Origin: Planoprotostelium fungivorum
Lineage: Eukaryota; Evosea; Variosea; Cavosteliida; Cavosteliaceae
DNA: 62,831 bases
Assembly: GCA_003024175.1 (NCBI GenBank)
Contig: MDYQ01000166.1
Coordinates: 1-62,831, forward strand
Direction of reading: 5' to 3'
This document shows positions 10,497 to 22,264 of this stretch, in pieces. A program made the translations under genes and the position numbers. Within the stretch, counting starts at the first letter, position 1. Each line of letters starts with the position of its first letter. The notes under the pieces are model-generated. The model worked only from the letters and a program-made list of their open reading frames with translations, did no database searches and was not told where the DNA came from.

Positions 10497-10779
10497 ATGA
10501 ACAAGATCTTCCTCGTCTGTCTCCTCTCTCTCCTTCTCACCGTCCAAGGGGGACCCCTCTTGGGCGTATTTTGCATCTCTGCATGCAATGCGGGCTACGT
10601 CGCATGTTGCACCAGCTTGGGTGTGACTGCAGGTGATCCATGCATTGACGAACTGATGAGTCTCTAACTTTTGGCGAGGAACCTTCACCCTTGGTGCTGG
10701 CGTCCCTATTGCAGTAGCCACGTGCTCTGTGGCTCAGGGAGCATGCATGACAGCCTGCGCTATCGCCCCTACTCCTTAA
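10497..10779 (+). CDS. Small secreted Cys-rich protein
   Basis: Two exons (10497-10632, 10679-10779; 46-nt intron) encode 78 residues. A signal peptide (MNKIFLVCLLSLLLTVQG) precedes GPLLGVFCISACNAGYVACC, then GVTAGTFTLGAG and a second Cys cluster TCSVAQGACMTACAIAP. The spacing of paired cysteines and the TAGTFTLGAG core match a small secreted family known from protists, fungi and some animals, whose function is unknown to me. It is convergent with prolyl oligopeptidase, 122 bp apart. Confidence 0.85.
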
Positions 10780-10901
10780 GCGACATCATCCGATGTACAT
10801 ATACACCACAGACAACTCTTACGCACAATAATAAACACACAATTCGTTCTTTGTTGTTGTAACACAAAAGGGTTGACCGAGTGGTGGCAGTTTATTTGTG
10901 C

Positions 10902-13900
10902 TCAATTTCTCCACTTGAGTCCCAACTGATCGGAAATGAAAGTGTACATGTCCGCTGCTTCTTGCAGGATCTTGACATTGTCAGTGAAACCTCCTCGCTC
11001 TCTCTCACCTTGATCATCGGCTTACCCGCTCCATGTCCGGCATTCTCTTCGATGCGAATCAATAGGGGACGCTTCTGATATTCTTCTCCTCCCAATTGGT
11101 ACTGATATAGACGTCAATTCACGTTCCATGGAGATCGTCATCGCACCTGTAATTCTGAGATGTGCTTGAAGGAGTGAAGGGGCACCACTCTGTCGTCGTG
11201 ATCTGCGGTCATGAGCAGCATGCTGGGGTACTCTCTTCCCTTCTTCACGTTGTGAAGGGGTGAGTACCTTTCCCTTCGTCAGCTCTATCTGAGACGTACA
11301 TCATCGACTCACTTGTAGAGATACTGGAATCCAGCGGCATCATCTGATGAACCGTAATCGGATACCCAAGCATAACCGATGGTGAATTTGTGGAACTTGA
11401 GCATATCCAACACTCCCACCTAACCGAGTCAGACACTTGATGGAAACGATAGAAGATGACAAGAAGAGATGCTATGGACAGATGTAACATCCACTCACTT
11501 GAGCGACTGCAGCACCAAACAACTCTGGCTCTTGGTTGGCACACGCCGCCACCAACAGACCTCCGTTGCTGCCTCCTTGTATGGCGATCCTGCACTCATC
11601 ATTACCTTCGAACATCTCGTGGACTCACTTTCTGGGTGAAGTGTAGCCCAATCGAACGAGAGAGTGACCTGCAGAGATGAAATCGTCAAAGACGTTCTGC
11701 TTCCTCTCGAGAGTTCCAGCCAGATGCCAATCTTCTCCGTATTCGTTTCCTCCTCTCAGATTTGCGATGGCTACGATGGCGCCGTAGTGCTGGATGAAGA
11801 GGAGGCGAGCGGCAGAGAAGGATGGGCTGAGAGAGATAGAGAAGCCTCCGTAGCCGTACAAGAGGACGCCGTGACTACCGTCCATGATGATGTCCTGGTT
11901 CGATGAGTTTCTGTCTATTAAGAGGCAAGTGTGATGCGTGTTGCTCTCGGTTCACCTTGTTGCGAATGACAAACATGGGAACGGTGGTTCCGTCTTTGCT
12001 CTCATATTTGATCTGCTCCGTCAGCATCTTTGATGTGTCTAGACCTACTGCGAGTCACTCTCTATAGAAGGTACCTCTTCTGCTTCTTCACCTTTCACTT
12101 CGGTCTGGTAGATTTCCTTGAAATCTCCCGCTCGATCGAAATTATACGAGAAGATGGTACCGGGCGACAAGAAGGAAGAATGTTTGATGTGAAACTGACG
12201 ATCTACAACGATCAGAATCCCACAATAAATCCGATTTGTCACCTTCTTTCTTCGAATTGCAAGCGATGACTTGACCGATGGGCAGAGGAAACTCTTTCAC
12301 CTTTTTTCCTTCTCTATCGTACAACTCCAATATTTCCTGTCGTTCACGTCAGCCTCACCCTCTCATCTTCCCTCACCTTCACGTCTCTCAACCACGACAC
12401 GAGAAACAGATTCTCGTTCACGGGCGTGACCCATTGCAGTACGTCGCTCTTGCTTTCAGGTATGATGTCCTTCTCTTCGTCTGGCCGGTTGATGTCGATG
12501 ACTATGAGCTTGTTCTTCGGTGCGTTCAGATTGCAGGTGAAGTAGAAGAGGGGCCCGTCGTTGTCGATGTAGTCGTACTGGGCACGGAAGTCTGAGATCA
12601 TCTTGATTGGAGAGATCGCTCCCTTCTCTTCGTTGACTTTGGACCACGGAAGATAATAGAAGGAGTTGGACTTCTCGCAGTTACGGCTGACGGTGATGTA
12701 GAGATACTTTTCATCTTCCGTGTTGCTGGCCGAGAACATCCACTCTGGATTCTCTATTTTGCGTCAGGAGCATTCTCGATGCTTATTTTGCGTGCGGGAG
12801 CATTCTCATGTTGCGCTCACCTGTGTCTTCGTAGACGAGTCTGTCTTCCGATTGAGGAGTACCAACGACGTGGAGGTACACCTTCTGATCGCGGTTGGCG
12901 TCGACCTCTTTTCCTAACTTGCCTCCCTCGTTTTCGATCGATTTAGGTTTGGCGTATTTGCAGTAGAGAACGCCCTGAGAACAATCAGACACCATCAGCA
13001 TCATGGCGATCATCTCGATCGTTCATCGTATCGTGATGATGATCACCTTCTCATCGGGAGTCCACTGAAGAGAAGAAAATTTGACGTATTCTAAGACGTC
13101 CGACTGGTGTTGGATGTGAGAGCCATCCTTCTTAAACTCTTGAGAGACATCTATGAACCGAATCGTGTTCCAGTCACTCCCTGACTCCGCTACAGAGTAA
13201 GCGATCCTCTTTCCAGATCTGATCGATTTTAATCTCATTGGGACATATAGATCGATTTGGGTCGTATGTTGCGACATTGGGACGTGAGTTTGAAATGAAT
13301 GGGAAATAAAATGTACGTAGAAGTGCCTCACTTGGAATAAGAAGTGGACTGAACTGCCGTGGTACCTGCGGCGTTCATCGAGTTGGGATCGATGACAACG
13401 ACCACATCTTCCGAGTGGAGGTTCTCGTCTTGGCATTGATAGAGGACGGGCTGGTTCTGAAGTCCCATGTTCTATTGACATCAGATGATGCACAATGACG
13501 AAACACACCTTCCACCAGTAATAGAATTTACCCTCTCTTCGGGGTGCTCCTTGGTCAACATAATTTCGGACCTCCTTCAATCTGCGCCAGCTCAGCTACA
13601 TTGGAGTACACATTAAAAGACACCTTTCCAAGAATTTACTTCTCTCCTCAATGCCATTCAGCACTCCGTTGGTTACCTTTGCATCTGTTAAGAGGAGAAC
13701 GAAGGAAATGATGATGTCACCTCGTTCTGCGCTTTCACCCACTTGGTTGTTTCTTCAGAATCAGGGTCCTCTAACCATCTATTCACATCAGTTGGTTTGA
13801 ATCCATTATGAGATCATTCACCTGTATGGGTCCTTGACAGAGGTTCCATGGTAATCATCAACAGCTGACTCATCACGGCGAGTATCAGGGTATCGGAATG

Positions 13901-14039
13901 GCATGTTCTTCTGGTTGTTTGAATAGTGACGTAGCAGTGCATGAGACGGTTGCCTCCATCTACAATTCAAACCTTGGATGCTCGATCGGAGGGGAGTCCT
14001 CTGAAGAGGACGGACCAGCTGGTGCACGCGTGATAACAT
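10902..14039 (-). CDS. PREP: Prolyl oligopeptidase (S9A), with presequence-like N-terminus
   Basis: Large multi-exon gene on the minus strand. S9A peptidases cut after proline in short peptides. After an N-terminal beta-propeller region ([19 protein letters not shown] onward), the catalytic domain has [10 protein letters not shown], the nucleophile in [11 protein letters not shown], the Asp in [10 protein letters not shown] and the His in [10 protein letters not shown]. The longest frame from 14039 adds 45 residues rich in Arg and without acidic residues before a second Met (13904, [11 protein letters not shown]), which is the usual family start. The extension looks like a mitochondrial targeting peptide, so dual targeting is possible. 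Confidence 0.93.
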
Positions 14040-14316
14040 GCGATTATGAATCGTCTTCGAAATAAAATATCTCGGACGAATCGGCGGTAAAAGAGCTGGG
14101 TTGTGAAGCTGATCGCCGATTCGATGAGTGCTTCTCTTGTCGTCGACACTGGCCCAACATTCCAAATTCCGTTCACGATGTCGACCCAGCTCCCGCTTAT
14201 CTGTCTCTCTAGTCTTCACATATATTTCTACGTCCTCCTCCATCTTTGTCGTCCATCCTTCATGACGATGACGATACACAATCCATAAAAAGAACAAGAA
14301 TCCACGCTCCTCGTGC
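14040..14316. other. Diverged intergenic patch, ALKBH8 to prolyl oligopeptidase
   Basis: These 277 bp correspond to 368 bp in the right arm (36879-37246). The ends align well but the middle does not. No RNA gene is recognised here, unlike most of the other patches. Confidence 0.6.
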
Positions 14317-16546
14317 CTACACCGTCTTCTTTATAACGACACACCAATTCGAAGTGTCGAAGAAACTATCCACCAGCTCCACCCCCTCCATCTTCGTCAC
14401 CATCTCCTCTAGCTCTCCCTCTCTGAACACGTGACAGAACCTCTGTACTTCTTCCTCTCCCTTCTTCCAGGGCACCATCACGTCCTGGTTCTCGAATCTC
14501 CTCTTCGATTCGCTCCCCTGCTCCAAGGCCCAAGCCGACACCATCACCTTACCCCCGACCTGTCCCCTTCAGCACCACACTCCAACCGCTGTACACCCAC
14601 CCTCACGATCCTCATCAACTCCTTCAGTATGCGCATTCTGTGGAATTCCGTGGAGAAGTGGTGGATTACGGCGATGCAAGTGACGAAATCGAAGAAATTG
14701 GAACGGTGGGGGAGGACGAGTGCATCACCTACCAGGACTTCTAAACCCTTCGACTTTGCGAAATCCACGAGGCCGGTGCTGACGTCACAGCCGACCATCT
14801 GTATATTGGGATTGAGGATCATGTGTCGTCCGTTACCGCAGCCTGCCGCCGGTCACATGTTTCCATTGGTATTCTCGTTGTCTACATCGTTGTAGATGGA
14901 AGACTCACCGACGTCGATGCCGAATGTGTTGAGTGGTTGGTGTTTGATGAAATCTTCAACTTGCGGCCAAGGCGAGTGCCTCGTCTGGCTGAAGTGTGAT
15001 GCGATCGTGTTGTAAAACTTGTGAACGAAATCTTTCTCCAGAGGTGTGGGAGCCAGACTGTCCTCCTCTGCATCGACCGTCGTGTTCTCCGCGAGTTTTC
15101 CGATTCGGTCTGGTAGCTTGATGGCAGAATTCTGAGTATCACACTACGTGGTGTCAATCGTTGTAGATGGTCAAGATGTCTTCTCACTTGATCGGGGTAG
15201 CCACACCGACAGTCACGTGACATCCTCACCCTTCTGAAAGTGAGTGAGATCCTCTTGCATCTCTCTACAACGGCCGCCGTCTTCTTTGCAATGTTCTCCG
15301 TAAACTTTTCTCGCAGGTCCGAATCTGATTGTAGATCGACGGGCTCGACGAGATCAGTTTTTCTAGAAGGTATGCTGTGTGTCCACAAGTATCTTGATTC
15401 CGCAGTGAGAACCACCAGCGAACGCCTGGGAAGATAGACGGATATCTAAAGAGGTCAGATGTTTCGATGTCGGTGTCACACTCACCCTGGTGCCCTCTGG
15501 ATGCTTGAACTCCATGATGGATTGAGAGAGGAGGGAGAGAGAGCACATTCCATCTTCGAATGCAGAGTGGGTGTCGATGTGTGGTGCGATTCCTTCATGA
15601 TCGTCAGCGTCCAACGATGATGATCATCATGATGATGGAGTTACCTTGTCCCTGTCTGTACTCATTCACTGTAATCTGATCGATTTGTGTCATCCAGTGG
15701 TTGCCCTCGCTGCGGTAGCTCTCGGAAAAGTTGACGGTGTTGTTTGTGGAATTCTCCTGCTCGTTGGACGGATCATCACCCAGTCGAGATAATCGATCTA
15801 CAAAAGGTTGTAGAAAGGAAGGTATGGGGGGTGTTGGGTTCGTCTGTCTTCTTTCAGATCCTACATCTCGACATCATCATCGTCATTACCTCTGCAGTAT
15901 CGACGTGCTTCGTACTGTAATTGAATTCGTAACCGTAGTGTTGGACTCTTGAGCTCGTGAGACGAAGAATAAAATGAGATAAATGATGAGGCGTACCTTC
16001 TTCCGATCTTGTTCGACCAACGAGAGGCTTCCAGTTGCTGCACCAGATTGGACTCTTCTTCTCTCGTTATAAAGTCTCTGAACAGCCACAATCCTTTGGG
16101 CCAGCCGTGCACCATGCCCTTCTCTCTGTGTTGCTTCTCTTTCATCTCCTCCTGACTGAGCTTCTCCTTTAAGATGGAGAATTCCGTGTGCATGATCCTC
16201 TGTATCGTTGCACCAGTGTCCTCGAAGACGACATCGAGTGATTTACCACGCAGTGATTCGAGCGCTGTCCGTGCTGATTGAACATTACTGAAAGCCACCT
16301 GGTGCCGTGTAAGATGGTGTGCAAATGCTTGAGACGCACGATTAAGATGCCCTTCTGTTCTTCACTTCGCAAGATACCGACGATGTCACCAAAAGGCTGG
16401 AAGACTTTCTGAACCGATTCAGGGTGCACACCCATCACATTCGTGACATAGAGATAAGGCGATCCCTTCATCCTCTCTTTCTTTCCTGGACGGTGGAAGT
16501 CATCGAGTCCAACGGCTCTGCCGTCAATATCGATCGACGAGCTCAT
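14317..16546 (-). CDS. ALKBH8: ALKBH8-type tRNA wobble-uridine methyltransferase/dioxygenase
   Basis: Multi-exon minus-strand gene with all three ALKBH8 parts in order. An RRM ([36 protein letters not shown]) precedes an AlkB dioxygenase with iron-binding HID in [15 protein letters not shown] and the distal His/Arg in [14 protein letters not shown] class I methyltransferase follows with motif [24 protein letters not shown] and [13 protein letters not shown]. The enzyme finishes mcm5U and its hydroxylated form at the wobble position of certain tRNAs. It is divergent from the DHDH-like gene with 105 bp between start codons. Confidence 0.93.
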
Positions 16547-16651
16547 CCCGATGTGGTTGTGTGACAGATGTGATGTGATGTGAAAGAATTCCAAACTTTT
16601 TCTGTCCCGCTCATTCTCTTCGAACGCTGAACGTCATCCGAAACAAAGAGA

Positions 16652-18063
16652 ATGACAACACGAGGATGGGTTATCGTAGGTACTGGTCTCATGGGAAAGC
16701 TGTTCCCTCCTGATCTCATCGCGAGGCCCGGCAACCAGATCGTCGGTATCGTCTCACGTAACAAGGAATCAGCCATCAAGTTGGCCAAGATGGTGAGATG
16801 TTCATCCTCTAACGTCAAACTCAATCGCGTAGCATGGCGTCTCGGAGGACCTCTGCTTTACTGACTTCGATGCTGCCGTGAATCGTCCAGAAGTTCATGT
16901 TGTCTATCTGGGTACACCACCTAGCGAGCATTCCAGACAGGTGTTGTCCAACATCGGACAAGGACATCATACAGACGTTGTCGCAGGTGATCGCTGCTGT
17001 GAAGCACGGAAAGGCGGTGCTCTGTGAGAAACCTTTCACGACGAACAAGAAAGAGGCAGTCGAGGTACGTCTAGATGCAGATTGAAACATGACTCCCTCT
17101 GATCCGATCCTAGGCGGTCGAATTCGCGAGAAAACAGAAGGTGAAGACATGACTCACCTTCATCATGCCTTGAAGTCTCATGTTCCCACTCTATACTGAT
17201 GGATGCAGGTGTTTCTGTTGGAGGCACTCTTCTCTCACTACACTCCCCTCTGGACCGCTCTCCGTCAGATCTTCCGCGGGGAACATCATCAGATCTCCAT
17301 CACCGATCTCGGCCGACCTCTCCATTTGGAGGCCAACATCGGCATCCCCCAAGTATAGACATCCATCTCATCAGTCTCATCCACATCACGTCCTCTCATC
17401 ACATCACTCATCCTCTATAGAACCCCGACAACGCTCCATCTCTCTTCTCATCCAAGTGCGGCGGTGGTGCCCTGGGTGCTGTGAGTGTGTATCCCATCAA
17501 CTTGGCCTACACTGTCTTTGGTGAGAGACCCACCCGCTACGAGGGAAAGATTGTCAACGGTGAGATCACTTTGAGATGAAACGGCTGAGTCGAACAGGTG
17601 CTACTAATGTGGATGAAGTGAATGACATCACGTTCGAATACGAAGGAGGAGCTAAGGCCCACTTCTTAGGTGAGACAGCTCATCATCAAGATCATCACCA
17701 TCATCATCATCTTCGGGATCATCATCACGCGATGTCTCTCACGCCACCGTCATCGTCCTCTCATCGATCGAATCAGGTCGTATCAGAGAGAAAGACTCCG
17801 CTCCCGCCATCATCAAGACGGAGAACGGCGAGATCATCGTCGATGCCCCTTGGTGGTGCCCAAAGAAGATGACCGTTCGAATCGATGGCAGATCTGAAAT
17901 CGTTCTCACCGCACAAATCGATGGAAAGGGATACGGTTACGAAGTTGATGAGGTCAATCGGTGTCTCGATGAGGGCCTCATCGAATCACCCGTCTTCGAT
18001 TTGAACCGCTCCATCGATATCATGGATCTGATGGACGAGCTGAAGGCCAATCTGACACAATAA
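16652..18063 (+). CDS. Gfo/Idh/MocA oxidoreductase, dihydrodiol dehydrogenase-like
   Basis: Several short introns interrupt an NAD(P)-binding protein of about 340 residues. The Rossmann motif is VIVGTGLMGK near residue 8. YLGTPPSEHSRQ is followed by the hallmark KAVLCEKPFTTNKKE, then a C-terminal sheet domain with GGGALGAVSVYPINL. The order matches dimeric dihydrodiol dehydrogenase and related trans-dihydrodiol/xylose oxidoreductases. The exact substrate cannot be read from sequence. The stop lies 99 bp from the convergent F-box membrane gene. Confidence 0.85.
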
Positions 18064-18162
18064 ATCGTCGATGCATCAAATGATGTCATCACTTTATTCG
18101 ACATCATCAAAAATCTCGATGCGACACATCGCACGGACATCACACCGTGATGGAGGGACACA

Positions 18163-20138
18163 TCACCATAGGATCATGTAGTATGGAAATCGTAAGGAGA
18201 GACGATTCGGTTGATGGCCTGATTGGATGAACGCATCAGATGATGGAGACCGCCAGGGGGTGCGAAAGAAGTAGATGGTAGCGATGACAACCGACCAAAC
18301 GATCCACATCCACATCGGACACAGTATCCAGTGATATCTGATTCGATGAGAAATCGTCGATGGATGAGATGGAATCGTCGATGCGATGATCACCTGATCA
18401 AGACATCAACGGGAGAAAATTGATAGACGATGAGGTGATGGATCATGATAGAGAGGAAGAGAATGCAACACAATAAAGTTCCCCTGAGATAGAGATCGAT
18501 GACTTCGATACGGTGGGAGAGGGAGATGCATCGTCTGACACCAGCGGGAGTCCTCACGTTAACTCGCAGTGGATGTCCAGCCTGATTGAATGTCACATAC
18601 GACGATCAGATGATGCATGAGATGATGATCGCGATGATGGATGAGATGATGATTGTGAGATGACAACTTACTGTGATGACAAGAATGGTGGAATAATAGA
18701 TGGACAGATAGACGAAAATGATCAATCTTGTGTCGAGTAGCAAGAACTCAGAGAAGGGGTGGATGTGAATGATCCAAGAGACGAAGAAGGAAGAATAAAC
18801 AGACTCCAAGCCTCGAAGGTTGCTCCTGTCCTTACATCAGATATCTAAAACGACACAAGAGAGACATTCTTTTCGCATTGATCTGATGTATCAAGTGAAT
18901 TCATACAACAAACCCCACCTCTCCGATTTACAGAATGCAAACCATCGCACGACCAAGTTCGACACTAATTCAGCACACACGGCGTGAAGCATCGATCTAC
19001 CGAGTAAAAGGAAGATGTTCGAAGAGAAGATGAAGGATCTGTCGCTCCCTCCAATCGGTAGCAAGTAATCGAGAGAGAAGAGGAGGTACAACAGGAGACC
19101 CTTGGCCACGTAGAGGTTGACGTCGCGTAGCTCGCGAGTCCCCCGTGTCACCAAGATGATGGGTTCCTGGTATCGAATCAGTTCATTCGAGTGGGGACGA
19201 CTCACGATGGATGAGCGCTCGATGTTAAGGGCGAAATCGCAAGATAAGAGTTTGATGTGTCTCAGGAATCTTCCACTGCGGAATTCGAGATAATTGTAAG
19301 ATAGGATGGTGGTGAGGAGGGTGAACCACAGGGCACTGATGATAGACCTGGAGATGACATCAGACATCAGGATGGAGATGTGAGATGATGGATGAGAAGA
19401 GAGAAAGGAGGGAGGGAAGAGAGAAGGAGAGATACCGTGGGAGGATGCTCTGTTGGAAACGAGAGGAGAGATCGGCCATCCACATCTGATCGATGGTGAA
19501 ATCGGAGATGGAAGATGAGCCGAGAGACATCAAGTCTTCGAGGTCTCCTCTGTTCTCTTGGCTCAGATGAGACACGGTCTGTTTGTGTCATTGTTGAAAG
19601 ATGGAGGAGTACGGCTCACGTTTGACATGGCACGCAGGTTATAGTGCACACATGCGACGAAAGAAGAGAAGAGCAGGAGGCAGAGCAGGAGGAACAGGTA
19701 GCACTTGATGTCTAATGATCGATGAGCGCCTCGTCTTTGATCGATATTGTTCTGCAAGGGTCTCCACACGTGATTTCTCTCCCACAGGATGATCTTTTCG
19801 TCTTCAGTCTTTCTCTCTGCCTCTCTGAAATGATTAAGATCGAGTATCCTTACGAGATACACACTCGATCTCTTGCGACAATTCGTTTGGAGTCAGCCGA
19901 ACCATGCTGTGTTCCCGATTGATTCTATACATCCAATAACGATCTGTCTTGTGCACACGTTGACGTAATCCTCTGCTCACTTGAGCCAGATGGCATAATT
20001 CCTTCTCCAACAAGAAGGATAGAACGTAGTCTCTGCCAGCATCACGATGGAACAAAATCATTCGTGTTTCACTCACTGTATCGGTTTAGGGAGACTCTCG
20101 AATAGATTACCGCTCATTGTCAACGCGAGACCCTGCAT
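18163..20138 (-). CDS. F-box domain plus polytopic membrane protein (novel architecture)
   Basis: The right-arm copy resolves in frame through at least seven introns. Start ATG is 20138 (alternative 20117). The N-terminus reads LFESLPKPIQ-DYVLSFLLEKELCHLA, then QVSRGLRQRV and a Trp, a good F-box. It is followed by about seven hydrophobic segments: CYLFLLLCLLLFSSFVACV, IISALWFTLLTTILSY, KGLLLYLLFSLDYLLPI, FLLLGRSMLHAVCAEL, LLLDTRLIIFVYLSIYYS, GTLLCCILFLSIMIHHLIV and MWMWIVWSVVIATIYFF. I recognise no family for the membrane part. If both parts are one protein, it could anchor an SCF ligase at a membrane; this is inference. Confidence 0.7.
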
Positions 20139-20589
20139 CGCAGAGAGCTGCGGGTATAGTTGCGTAGTTGTTGATCGTTCGAAATATTGGATGGGTTGAC
20201 ACAAAAATCGTTCCCTTTCCCTTTACATATCATTCTGATAGAACATCACTCACAAGCATATAAAAGTCTTCAACAATTAGAAGAGACAGTTATCATGAAG
20301 CAAGAGCACGAAATTTTAAGAACCAAAGATTTCCAGCGTGGACGCAGGGTCTTCTGTATCTCCCACACGAAATAACACTGTCTATAGATGGGGGCCAAAC
20401 AAATGCTGTATCTGCGTTTGGCCCTGTAGACGTCAATCGAACAAAAGCCCGCGCTAGTTCCTTTTCCTTTTAACGGTCGGGAGACGCTTGTCCAAACTTT
20501 ACAATATAAAATAACAAAAGAGGAACACCGTGCATGCATCATGTGTCTGAAGAGGACCTCTGGGTTAGCTGTAATTCGTCTCCAAGAAG
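20139..20589. promoter_or_regulatory. Divergent promoter region, left copy
   Basis: About 450 bp between the minus-strand F-box membrane gene and the plus-strand hydrophilic gene. TATA-like TATAAAA at 20259-20265 and AATATAAAAT near 20503 are on the plus strand. No RNA gene is seen. The mirrored copy is 30606-31056. Confidence 0.4.
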
Positions 20590-22180
20590 GTGTGGCAATT
20601 ACATGAAGAAGAGACATATTCTCTGAGAGATGCTGACTCGTTTAGAAACGATACTTCAAATCCGACCTCTAAAGAATCACTATCACGCATGAATATACAG
20701 GCGGCGTCCTTCTCAAGTTTTCCTTCACCGAACCCATACGATCTCCTCAATTATGACGATGGGCTATTAATGCCCACCAACGATTCACCAGTGGCGGATC
20801 TTCCTCTCATCGACTTGACTTCGAGGATACCACCCACACCACCCACATCACCCACAGACTCTACACGGTGAGAATCAATGAGTGGGACGTGTTCGCAGAC
20901 TAACATGTCATTTTGTCAGGATCCCACTCGATGAAGACCCTCTCTATCTTTTGAATAACAGTCTGGATGATGAGACTTACGGAGAGGCGTCGATCAGCGG
21001 TCGTAGTAGCCCCTACATCGCTGGAGGCTCTTCAGATGAGCCAGGTGTGACATTACGAGCGGTCTTACGCCTCTATCTGACACAGTTCCCACAGATACCA
21101 ATCCGAACACCAATCGAAAGAGGCAGAAGACATCATACGGAGACGATGTCACGTCTAATAGACGTAAGAAGGGAGACCTCCATTATCTGATCGACCGCTT
21201 CTCATACAACCCACTCCTCACACGACGCCAACGGCGGCTATCTTCTGTATATAATACCAACCATAACCCAACACGAGACTTCAAGTGGGACTCCATTCCA
21301 TCTCATCCCCATTTCTCATTTTCCTCTCAGACTCAATCCAATGATGGCCCGCCATCTCGAATTCACCTCAGGCCGCAGCTCACAGTTCTACAAGGGATAC
21401 TGGAGGAATGGGCAGGTCTATCAGATTGGTGATTGGGTGGCCCTCTCTCGATCAGCTGACGGAGAACCACCAACCTACGGCATCATCAAGTACTTCTTCC
21501 TCTGTCAAGATGAAGAACGTGAAGAACGAGAGGAACGAGATGACGATATGACCTTCGGCAATCACATTCCATCGGGTGAAGAACCAGGCCGACGGTCTCG
21601 AAAAGGCGTCAAGACGGTTCGTATCGACAGCCTCCAAACATTGGACCTCTCAGAGGACAACTCTGAACGATGGAAAGACTTCTGTGTTGTCTTCATGGAG
21701 ATCACACCCATAGATCGACTCCCCCCGTTCACGACGAGGAGTTTCGTGGCTTCTATCGACACGTGCCGACCGGCATCCTGTTTAGAATGTCTGCTTGATG
21801 TAGAATAAAAGATGAAAAAGATGGTCATTGTTCGCCGTATCGGCAGTTTAGAGCCATCGAAACATGCGACGCTTCGCGGTACTGTCTGCATGTCGCCAAC
21901 AGCTAAGGGCTCCTGTCTCTCGCAATCGCTCTACCAGGTGGTCGAATCGTCACGCGTATGTGAATTCATATCGACCATCTTGTATAGAACCAGGAGACAG
22001 AAAGACCAGCTGTTGACACCTCCTTTCGGTGAGAAAGAAGCCAAAGAGGTGTGTTTCGAACATGATCTTCAATCTGTCCGATGAACATAGAACGACAGAT
22101 CACGATGAGGACGATTCCAGAATTGGTTCGAATGGTCGACGCATATAGGAGACCCGAATTATCTTCAGACAGTGAAGGCA
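20590..22180 (+). CDS. Hydrophilic, possibly nuclear protein (unresolved exon chain)
   Basis: A series of open exons upstream of paladin. The first (ATG at about 20689) is Ser/Pro/Asp-rich with PPTPPTSPTDS. The next carries basic clusters NRKRQKTS and NRRKKGD that could be nuclear signals. The longest frame (21341-21808) has FYKGYWRNGQVYQIGDWVA and GEPPTYGIIKYFFL, vaguely like the start of a BAH domain. Good splice sites (GTGAGA at about 22029 to ACATAG, GTAAGA at about 22180 to CGACAG) carry the frame into paladin exons, so this could be the 5' part of the same gene. Model and function are uncertain. Confidence 0.4.
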
Positions 22181-22264
22181 GAGTAAGATGTCGTCACCAC
22201 GATATCATCCTCTATAACTCGACAGACAGCATACTTCAATATCTCTCCCGGTCTCTACGTCAAG

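Noticed and set aside
12278-12595. A 105-codon plus-strand frame
   Set aside because: Shadow of prolyl oligopeptidase propeller exons on the minus strand.
14431-14895. A 154-codon plus-strand frame
   Set aside because: It lies antisense to the ALKBH8 methyltransferase exons, which have clear motifs; the product looks like random Ser/Pro/Thr-rich sequence.
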